Of a stretch of 19,725 bases of DNA, positions 13,514-19,725 are shown piece by piece (the first letter of the stretch is position 1; the number at the start of each line of letters is the position of its first letter). The translations under genes and the position numbers were made by a program. Under the pieces are notes generated by a model. That model saw nothing but the letters and a program-made list of their open reading frames with translations, did not search any database and was not told the DNA's origin. Origin of the DNA: an uncultured Bacteroides sp. (lineage in GTDB: Bacteria; Bacteroidota; Bacteroidia; Bacteroidales; Bacteroidaceae); contig CAJKXC010000046.1 of assembly GCA_905203765.1 (NCBI GenBank), positions 1-19,725 on the forward strand, read 5' to 3'.

Positions 13514-15718
13514 ATGAAGAGTTTTCCGTTTTATGTCCAGATGGATATGATGGACTGCGGTCCTACGTGTCTGCGCATGATTGCCAAGTTCTATGGAAAG
13601 TCGTACTCGCTGCAGACACTCCGCGAACGCTCCTTTGTCTCCCGGGATGGGGTTTCCATGCTGGGCATCAGTGATGCGGCGGAGTCCATAGGGATGCGTA
13701 CTGCGGGTGTGGCGCTGTCCTTTGACCAGTTGACGAACGACACGCCGTTGCCCTGCATTCTCCATTGGAATCAGAATCATTTTGTGGTATGCTATGGCAT
13801 AAAAGGGAAGAAAGGCAATTACCGCTTTCAGATAGCCGACCCGGGCAAGCAACTGATTACCTGTACCGAGCGGGAAGTCAGGCATTCCTGGATCTCCACC
13901 CAGCAGGGCGGTGTAGGCAAGGGACTGGCTTTATTGCTTGAACCCAGCCCTGACTTCTACAAAGAAGAGGGCGAAGAAGAAGACAAAGGGCGGAAACTTT
14001 CTTTCTTCCTCAAATACCTTACTCCTTACAAGAAACAGTTGCACCAACTGATATTGGGCATGCTGACCGTCAGCCTGCTGCAACTCATCCTTCCTTTCCT
14101 GACACAGGCATTGGTCGATATCGGTGTTCGCGACGGCAACCTGAACTTTATCACGCTGGTACTGATAGCCCAGCTTGTTATCTCCGTGTCCCAGCTTTCC
14201 GTGGAGTTCATCCGCAGTTGGATATTGCTTCACGTCAATACGCGTATCTCCATATCGCTGATCTCCGACTTCCTTGCAAAGCTGATGAAGCTCCCACTCC
14301 ATTTCTTCGATACGAAGATGGTGGGCGATATCATGCAGCGCATCGGCGACCACGACCGCATCAAGACATTCCTTACCAGTTCGTCCATCACTACGCTTTT
14401 CTCCTTTGTCAGTTTCTTCATCTTTTCGATAGTGCTTGCCTATTATAATGTAGCGATATTGTGCATCTTCTTTGTGGGCAACGGGCTGTATGTGCTTTGG
14501 ATTCTTGCCTTCATGAAGTACCGCCGCGAACTGGATACCCGTCGCTTCTCCCAGGCATCGAGCCAGCAAAGCAGCCTTATACAGATGGTGACCGGTATGC
14601 AGGAGATAAAGCTGAACAACTGCGAGACACAGAAGCGCTGGCAATGGGAACGTATCCAGGTGAATCTTTTCAAGATCAGTGTCAAGGGACTTGCCGTGGG
14701 GCAGATACAGCAGGTGGGTTCTGTCTTCTTCAACCAGACTACCAATATCATTGTCTCGTACATTGCCGCCAAAGCAGTGGTGGAAGGACATATGACACTC
14801 GGTATGATGATGTCCCTTACCTATATAATAGGTCAGCTCAGTGCGCCGATATCCTCTCTTATCAGTTTCTCCCAGCAGTGCCAGGATGCTAAGATCAGTT
14901 TGGAGCGCCTGAACGAGATACATGGAAAGCCGGACGAAGAGATGGATATAACTTCCAAACTTCCCTACCTGCCGGAGAAGCGCGACCTGAAGATGACAGG
15001 CGTATATTTCAGTTACAGCGGCGCCGACCGCAATTATGTGCTCAAAGACGTGACGTTGCACATCCCCGAGCATAAAGTCACCGCCATTGTAGGCGGAAGC
15101 GGAAGCGGAAAGACCACTCTCATAAAACTGCTGCTCGGCTTCTATACCCCCAACCAGGGCACGGTGAAGGTGAACGAAACTCCGCTGGAGAACATAAACC
15201 CGCATCTGTGGCGTGCCAAGACAGGCGCTGTGATGCAGGACGGCTTCATCTTCTCCGAAACCATTGCGCAGAACATTGCCGTGGGCGAAGAACAGATAGA
15301 CCTCGAACGCCTGCAACACGCCGTGACGGTAGCGAATATCCGCGACTTCATCGACTCGCTTCCCCTGGGCTATAATACCAAGATCGGTATGGAAGGCAAC
15401 GGCATCAGTCAGGGGCAACGGCAACGCATCCTGATAGCGCGCGCGGTGTACAAGAATCCGGAATACCTCTTCTTCGACGAAGCTACCAATGCGCTCGATG
15501 CCAACAATGAGAAGGAAATCATGGGGCATCTGTACGAGTTCTATAAAGGAAAGACCGTGGTTGTAGTGGCACATCGCCTGAGCACGGTGAAGGATGCCGA
15601 CAAGATTATAGTGCTGGACAACGGCTGCATAGCCGAAGAAGGCACGCATCAGGAACTGACGCAACGGAAAGGACTGTATTACCGGTTAGTAAAGAATCAG
15701 TTGGAACTGGGTAACTAA
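13514..15718 (+). CDS. Peptidase-containing ABC exporter (C39 peptidase, membrane, ATPase)
   Basis: Bacteriocin-type exporter of 734 residues. The N-terminal C39 domain (about 1-140) has the oxyanion Q9, catalytic C15 in MDCGPTCLRM, H89 in NQNHFVV and D109 in IADPG, so it should be active and cut double-glycine leaders. The membrane domain spans about 165-460 with six hydrophobic helices. The ATPase domain (about 490-734) has Walker A GGSGSGKT (527-534), a signature ISQGQRQR (631-638) that carries Q in place of the first G of LSGGQ, Walker B YLFFDEAT with E656, and H687 in the H-loop. It would remove the leader and move the 9117 core across the cytoplasmic membrane. It starts 3 bases after the barrel gene, and its TAA overlaps the next ATG by one base. 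Confidence 0.97.
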   Translation: MKSFPFYVQMDMMDCGPTCLRMIAKFYGKSYSLQTLRERSFVSRDGVSMLGISDAAESIGMRTAGVALSFDQLTNDTPLPCILHWNQNHFVVCYGIKGKKGNYRFQIADPGKQLITCTEREVRHSWISTQQGGVGKGLALLLEPSPDFYKEEGEEEDKGRKLSFFLKYLTPYKKQLHQLILGMLTVSLLQLILPFLTQALVDIGVRDGNLNFITLVLIAQLVISVSQLSVEFIRSWILLHVNTRISISLISDFLAKLMKLPLHFFDTKMVGDIMQRIGDHDRIKTFLTSSSITTLFSFVSFFIFSIVLAYYNVAILCIFFVGNGLYVLWILAFMKYRRELDTRRFSQASSQQSSLIQMVTGMQEIKLNNCETQKRWQWERIQVNLFKISVKGLAVGQIQQVGSVFFNQTTNIIVSYIAAKAVVEGHMTLGMMMSLTYIIGQLSAPISSLISFSQQCQDAKISLERLNEIHGKPDEEMDITSKLPYLPEKRDLKMTGVYFSYSGADRNYVLKDVTLHIPEHKVTAIVGGSGSGKTTLIKLLLGFYTPNQGTVKVNETPLENINPHLWRAKTGAVMQDGFIFSETIAQNIAVGEEQIDLERLQHAVTVANIRDFIDSLPLGYNTKIGMEGNGISQGQRQRILIARAVYKNPEYLFFDEATNALDANNEKEIMGHLYEFYKGKTVVVVAHRLSTVKDADKIIVLDNGCIAEEGTHQELTQRKGLYYRLVKNQLELGN

Positions 15719-17028
15719 TGGCAGAGGAAGAGAAGACATATAAGCATATAGAGCTGCGCAGCGAAGAGGTGCAGGAAGTGATGAACCACATTTCGCCGTG
15801 GGTGGTGAGATGCGGCATCACGGCTTTGGCGGTCATCCTGTTGGTTCTGCTGATAGGCTGCTGGATATTCAAGTACCCGGACACCTTGATGGCGGAAGTA
15901 ACCCTTGCCACCGAAGAGCCGCCCGCCTTTGTATTGGCGCATGCCACCGGAAAGCTCGATACGCTCTACGTGACGAACGGGAGTCCGGTTGAAACCAATA
16001 CTGACTTGGGGGTTATCAGCAATGCGGCCTCTTCCGAAGATGTACGCTGGCTGTCGAAGCGGATGCAGGAGTGGGGTAAAGCCGACTACGACTGGCAGAT
16101 AGGCGTGTCGCTTTTCACCGGCAAGCGCCTGCAACTGGGCGAACTGCAATCTGCCTTTGCAGACTTCATAACCTCTCTCACCAACTATGCCCGCTTTATG
16201 GAACTGGACTACTACACCAAGAAGCTCCACGCACAAGAGCGTCAGTTGGACGGGCAGCGCTCCTACCTACGGTTGGCAGAGCGGGAATATACGCTGACCG
16301 AAAAGGACTTGAAACTCGCCCAAAGCATGTATCATCGCGATTCCATCCTGTATACGCGCAAAGTATTGATAGCTGCCGATTTTGAAGAGTCGGGCAGTAA
16401 GTACCTGCAAAGTCTCCGTTCGCAAGAGAATGCACGGATGAGCCTGCTCCAGGCAGAGATGCAGTTGGTGCAGCACGAAGAGAACCTGCTGGATATCCGC
16501 AAGCAAGCCTACGACGAAGAACAGACGCACCGCACCGACTTGAAGAACGCGGTGGAGCAACTGGCCGCCCAGTTGAGTGCCTGGGAGTATTCCTATCTGC
16601 TGAAAAGCCCCGTCAGCGGCAAAGTCACTTTCATGACCGTATGGAGCCGCAACCAGAATGTGAAGTCGGGCGAAACGGTCTTTATGGTTCAGCCTTCGGA
16701 CAGTTCCACCGTACTGGGCAGGGCCTTGCTGCCATTGCAAGGTTCCGGTAAGGTACATGCCGGCCAGCGGGTGAACATACGCCTGAACAACTACCCCGAC
16801 CAGGAGTTCGGCTATGTGAAAGGCGAGGTGAAGAGCGTTTCGCCTGCCCCGAACGAGGAAGGTATGTATGTAGTGGAAATCGCACTGCCTGCCGGACTGA
16901 AGACCAACTATGACAAACAACTGCCCGTATCGCGCGAACTGAAAGGTACGGCAGATATCATCCTTGCCGACCGGAATGTGTTGGAAAGGCTGCTGGCTCC
17001 GCTAAGGAAGGTACTGGAATACGAATAA
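15718..17028 (+). CDS. HlyD-family periplasmic adaptor for the peptide exporter
   Basis: A 436-residue membrane fusion protein. A cytoplasmic N-terminus is followed by one transmembrane helix (about 32-51), a lipoyl half (about 70-100, FVLAHATGKLDTLYV), a long alpha hairpin (about 140-290, coiled coil) and the second lipoyl half (about 294-326, LLKSPVSGKVTFMTVWS), then a beta-barrel domain (about 333-410). It bridges the inner-membrane ABC exporter to an outer-membrane exit. The ATG shares one base with the ABC stop (TAATG), which indicates translational coupling. It is the last plus-strand gene of the locus; no TolC-type gene follows, and no strong terminator is visible in the 60 bases before the convergent neighbour. 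Confidence 0.95.
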   Translation: MAEEEKTYKHIELRSEEVQEVMNHISPWVVRCGITALAVILLVLLIGCWIFKYPDTLMAEVTLATEEPPAFVLAHATGKLDTLYVTNGSPVETNTDLGVISNAASSEDVRWLSKRMQEWGKADYDWQIGVSLFTGKRLQLGELQSAFADFITSLTNYARFMELDYYTKKLHAQERQLDGQRSYLRLAEREYTLTEKDLKLAQSMYHRDSILYTRKVLIAADFEESGSKYLQSLRSQENARMSLLQAEMQLVQHEENLLDIRKQAYDEEQTHRTDLKNAVEQLAAQLSAWEYSYLLKSPVSGKVTFMTVWSRNQNVKSGETVFMVQPSDSSTVLGRALLPLQGSGKVHAGQRVNIRLNNYPDQEFGYVKGEVKSVSPAPNEEGMYVVEIALPAGLKTNYDKQLPVSRELKGTADIILADRNVLERLLAPLRKVLEYE

Positions 17029-17088
17029 CCGGAAACCGTTACGAATCATTGCGGGCATTCCTTACCGGCAGGAAACAAGCGCATTGCT

Positions 17089-18108
17089 TTATTGCACCTT
17101 CTTCCCCGCATCCAGATATCCCCTCTTGAACATATCCACAAACAAAAAGAAGAGGGAGAGCATTAGCGGGCCGAAGATGACGCCCATAAACCCGAAAAGA
17201 GGCAGGCCGACGACGACTCCGAAGACAGTGATGAGCGGATGGATGTCCGCCATCTTCTTCTGTATGATGAAGCGGATCAGGTTGTCGAGTTGTGAGATAA
17301 CCACGCCGCCGTAGACGGCGAGCCCGATGGCTTGCACCCAGTTGCCTATCAGTGCCATATAGACGGCTATCGGAAACCATACCAGCGCCGTGCCTACCAT
17401 TGGGATGATGCTGGCAAAGCAAGTCAGAAACCCTGCGAACAGGATGTTGGGAGCGCCGAATATCCAGTAACCTATCATGGCTACGCTGCCTTGTATGATA
17501 GCCAATAGCGGGATGCCGATGGCATTGGAGCGGATAATCATGTTTATCTCATGTACTACATTCCGGGTATTGACGTCGTTGAAGGGGAGAATGTCGTCAG
17601 CATACTGCTCCATCTTCTTCCCGCCTATCAGCATGAAGTAGAGCACGAACACAAGCACGAATACATTGATGGCAAAGCTACTGATGCCCTCCATAATCGC
17701 CTGTCCTATGCGCGGAAGCAGTGAGATGACGTAGGCAACGCTGTCTTTCCCCAATATGTAATAACCTGTTTTTGCTTTGATGATGTTGGCAGCTTCCTCA
17801 AAAGGGGCGATGATGGTCTGCGGGTCGAGGTTGATGTTCTGCAAGCTGGCTACTGCCAGCCACACTACCAGTCCCAGGGGAACGAGAAAGCACAGGATAG
17901 CCTCTGCCGTGATGAGGGTGGCGGCAATGCTGCGCCTCATCTTCCGCTTGTCGGTCAGGTGTATCATCTGCTTTCTTACCAGGGTATAGATGGTCAGTGC
18001 CCCCAGCAGTCCGCCGAGGAAGGGAATGATTTGTCTGAAGAGGATAATGCCCAATCCGATGATAATGGCGATTAGCGAGTATTTCCAGTATTGTTCCTTG
18101 GTGCTCAT
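17089..18108 (-). CDS. AI-2E family transporter (permease)
   Basis: A 339-residue integral membrane protein of the AI-2E/UPF0118 family (TqsA/YdiK-like), with about eight hydrophobic helices: a paired N-terminal segment, a large extracytoplasmic part around NINLDPQTIIAPFEEAANII, and the conserved C-terminal GTALVWFPIAVYM and GVVVGLPLFGFMGVIFGPL. Substrate is unknown; family members export small molecules or ions. The frame stays open upstream into the yciO-like gene, but the start is set at ATG 18108 (MSTKEQYWKYSL), where the family's first membrane helix begins. It lies 76 bases after the YciO-like stop on the same strand with no clear promoter of its own, so the two may be cotranscribed. 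It is convergent with the HlyD gene. Confidence 0.93.
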   Translation of the reverse strand: MSTKEQYWKYSLIAIIIGLGIILFRQIIPFLGGLLGALTIYTLVRKQMIHLTDKRKMRRSIAATLITAEAILCFLVPLGLVVWLAVASLQNINLDPQTIIAPFEEAANIIKAKTGYYILGKDSVAYVISLLPRIGQAIMEGISSFAINVFVLVFVLYFMLIGGKKMEQYADDILPFNDVNTRNVVHEINMIIRSNAIGIPLLAIIQGSVAMIGYWIFGAPNILFAGFLTCFASIIPMVGTALVWFPIAVYMALIGNWVQAIGLAVYGGVVISQLDNLIRFIIQKKMADIHPLITVFGVVVGLPLFGFMGVIFGPLMLSLFFLFVDMFKRGYLDAGKKVQ

Positions 18109-18184
18109 AACATTTGCGTTCCTTATAAGAAAGAAACACAGGAAAGGCTGAAAAAGTTTGAAGTGAACGGATAAAAAGGCGGAA

Positions 18185-18799
18185 CTACCCTTCGTCCAGC
18201 CAGCCCAGTCCCTGGCGCACAATCTCCGCTTCGCCGCCGGTGCAGTCCACAATGGTAGAGCCTTCGGTGTTGCCGATGCCGCCGTCAATCACCAGGTCTA
18301 CGATGTCGCCGAACTTCTCGTCTATCAGTTCGGGGTCGGTGCAGTACTCTATGTCCTCGTGGTCGTCGTGGGGCAGGGTAGTGGTCATAAGCGGGGCGTC
18401 GAGCAGGCGGGCTATCTCCTGGCTGATGGCATTGTCCGGCATGCGGATGCCCACTTCCTTGCGGTTGCGGAATATCTTGGGCAGGCGCGTGGTACCGTTC
18501 AGGATGAAGGTGAAGGCACCGGGCAGGTTGCGTTTCATCAGTTTGAAGGTGGTGTTGTCCACCTTGGCATATTCGCTCACTTTGCTCAGGTCGTAGCAGA
18601 TGATGGAGAGGTTGTTCTTCTTCGGGTCTATGTCCTTCAGGCGGCAGATGCGTTCGATGGCACGCTCCTTCAAGCCGTGGCAACCGATGGCGTACATGGT
18701 GTCGGTGGGGTAGATGATGATACCGCCGTCGTTCAGCAGGTCTATTACCTGTTGCAGGTCGGCGGGGTTGTTGTTTTTTTCGTAAAGCTTCAGGAGCAT
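18185..18799 (-). CDS. YciO-type YrdC-domain protein (Sua5/YciO/YrdC family)
   Basis: A 204-residue single YrdC domain. GGIIIYPTDTMYAIGCH (25-41) is the nucleotide/substrate-binding start of the fold, followed by ICRLKDIDPKKNNLSIICYD and GAFTFILNGT. The wording follows E. coli YciO (for example VDNTTFKLMK and LPHDDHEDIEYCTDPE) more than TsaC, and the Sua5 C-terminal domain is absent. TsaC/Sua5 proteins make threonylcarbamoyl-AMP for tRNA t6A37; YciO paralogs have weak or unclear activity, so annotation as L-threonylcarbamoyladenylate synthase would be by family only. It has its own promoter overlapping the end of the upstream helicase gene. Confidence 0.92.
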   Translation of the reverse strand: MLLKLYEKNNNPADLQQVIDLLNDGGIIIYPTDTMYAIGCHGLKERAIERICRLKDIDPKKNNLSIICYDLSKVSEYAKVDNTTFKLMKRNLPGAFTFILNGTTRLPKIFRNRKEVGIRMPDNAISQEIARLLDAPLMTTTLPHDDHEDIEYCTDPELIDEKFGDIVDLVIDGGIGNTEGSTIVDCTGGEAEIVRQGLGWLDEG

Positions 18800-18821
18800 A
18801 GGCGCGATGTTTTGGTCGGGA

Positions 18822-18853
18822 CAAAAATAGGGAATAATCTGCTTATAAACAAG
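18822..18853 (-). promoter_or_regulatory. Bacteroides promoter for the yciO-like gene
   Basis: On the minus strand: CTTG at 18853-18850 (one mismatch to TTTG), 20-base spacer, TATTTTTG at 18829-18822 (exact -7). The predicted start near 18815 is about 16 bases before the ATG at 18799. Confidence 0.6.
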
Positions 18854-18857
18854 TAAG

Positions 18858-19725
18858 TTACCGTTTAAGCATTTCTTTCTCCAGTTTCTTTATTTTCTTC
18901 CACGCCTCTTTGAATTTGGGACAGAGTGTCACGGCTTTTTCATAATTCTTCATGGCGGCGTCTTTCATATCCATCTTCAGGCATTCGTCGCCCATCTGTA
19001 TATATTCGCGGGCGTAGCGTACCAGTGCCTTTTCCTTGTCCAGCGCGGCTTGCTTCAGGGCGCGGTTTTCTTCCCTTAGCAGGTTGATGGTATTCAGTTT
19101 GCGGCGGATGAGGCGTTGCACGTGCGGCTTCTCGATGTCGTAGCGGGAGTGAATCGCCTTGAAGAACTCGTTGAGGAAGGTGTCGAAGTCTCCGGCGTCG
19201 AATGCCTTGGCGGCGGCCACGTACTGCACGTCCGCCTGGGCTTGCTTCAGGGCGCGGTCTATGGCTTGCCGGTTGTTGAAGCGCTCGGAGAAGCTGACTA
19301 TCTCGGGACGGACAAAGACATCGGCACGACTGATGGGTTTGCGCAACTGGATACCTTCGAGCGAGGTGCAGCGGCTCAGTGCCACGTAGGCTTGCCCGCC
19401 GGCAAAGACACCGCCGGTAAAGTCGATGACTACGCGGCTGAAGGTCAGTCCCTGGCTCTTGTGCACGGTAATCGCCCACGCCAGGCGCACGGGATATTGG
19501 GTGAAGGTGCCGAGTTCTTCCTCTTCGATTTCCTTCTTCGCTTCGTTGTACCGGTAGCGGATGTTGCGCCACGACTCGGGTTTGACGTCGCACTCCTTGC
19601 CGTCGTCGGTGATGACGTAGAGGGTTTCTTCGATGGGGTCGAAGCCGCTGACCACGCCGATGGTTCCGTTCACCCAGCGGCGGTCGAAGTCGTTCTTGAT
19701 GAAGATGATTTGCGCGCCCGGTTTC
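18858..19725 (-). CDS. Pif1/RecD-like helicase, C-terminal part
   Basis: The frame is open to the right edge; 288 residues are visible and the N-terminal ATPase lobe with Walker A is outside. An internal GTG at 19673 is not the start, because KPGAQIIFIKNDFDRRWVNG continues in frame before it and is a typical helicase segment. TQYPVRLAWAITVHKSQGLT followed by FSRVVIDFTGGVFAGGQAYVALSR is the motif V/VI region of the UvrD_C_2 fold in Pif1/RecD-type 5'-3' DNA helicases (T-H-K-S-Q-G and ALSR arginine finger). The last about 150 residues form charged helices and end in one TPR-like unit (MKDAAMKNYEKAVTLCPKFK). It is upstream of the yciO-like gene by 58 bases. Confidence 0.9.
   Translation of the reverse strand, partial: KPGAQIIFIKNDFDRRWVNGTIGVVSGFDPIEETLYVITDDGKECDVKPESWRNIRYRYNEAKKEIEEEELGTFTQYPVRLAWAITVHKSQGLTFSRVVIDFTGGVFAGGQAYVALSRCTSLEGIQLRKPISRADVFVRPEIVSFSERFNNRQAIDRALKQAQADVQYVAAAKAFDAGDFDTFLNEFFKAIHSRYDIEKPHVQRLIRRKLNTINLLREENRALKQAALDKEKALVRYAREYIQMGDECLKMDMKDAAMKNYEKAVTLCPKFKEAWKKIKKLEKEMLKR

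Noticed and set aside
13931..15664. 577-codon minus-strand frame inside the ABC exporter gene
   Set aside because: Antisense shadow of a gene with complete C39 and ABC motifs; low-complexity His/Gln-rich translation.
17029..17088. Bidirectional terminator between HlyD and AI-2E genes
   Set aside because: Only 4-5 base stems (such as AAGC/GCTT) are visible, with no proper T-run.
17089..18108. Quorum-sensing link between the AI-2E family protein and the peptide locus
   Set aside because: The family name is historical, substrates vary, the gene is convergent with the locus and grouped with a housekeeping YrdC-type gene.
18109..18288. N-terminal extension of the AI-2E permease to 18288
   Set aside because: It overlaps the YciO-like coding region and the extra residues are not membrane or family-like; ATG 18108 precedes the first expected helix.

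Overview
The window looks like a chromosomal piece of a gut Bacteroides. Evidence for this: several sites fit the Bacteroides -33 TTTG / -7 TAnnTTTG promoter, start codons mostly lack strong Shine-Dalgarno sequences, and the protein types are typical of the phylum (OMP_b-brl_3-like barrel, membrane TPR regulator with a C-terminal HTH, double-glycine peptides ending in a GG motif).

Layout. (1) Positions 1-712, minus strand: N-terminal part of a superfamily 1 DNA/RNA helicase that runs off the left edge. (2) 844-5608, plus: a tight three-gene operon for the oxidative entry into the TCA cycle (aconitase, isocitrate dehydrogenase, citrate synthase), closed by a strong intrinsic terminator. It converts oxaloacetate plus acetyl-CoA to 2-oxoglutarate, mainly for glutamate synthesis. 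(3) 5749-6396: an unrecognised helical protein with its own good promoter. (4) 6397-6816: an unusual 420-base intergenic stretch with a long inverted repeat, a four-copy 22-base tandem repeat and a 17-base palindrome. (5) 6817-17028, plus: a peptide natural-product (RiPP) locus. It has a membrane-bound TPR/HTH regulator, a small exported protein, a 44-residue precursor peptide with a textbook double-glycine leader, a YcaO enzyme of the E. coli YcaO type, an outer-membrane beta-barrel, a C39-peptidase ABC exporter and an HlyD-type adaptor. (6) 17089-19725, minus: an AI-2E family permease, a YciO/YrdC protein and the C-terminal part of a Pif1/RecD-like helicase cut by the right edge.

How the genes may work together. 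The likely story of region 5 is: the regulator senses something in the envelope and turns on the locus; the precursor is made in excess because a hairpin sits between it and the downstream genes; YcaO uses ATP to modify the backbone of the precursor; the C39 domain cuts after Gly-Gly while the ABC transporter and HlyD protein move the 19-residue core out; the outer-membrane barrel handles the last membrane or takes the product back up. The core has no cysteine and only one Thr and one Ser, and the YcaO has no visible E1-like or TfuA partner, so the chemistry does not match a described azole or thioamide class. This is the most interesting part of the window. Functional statements here are inference from families and gene order.
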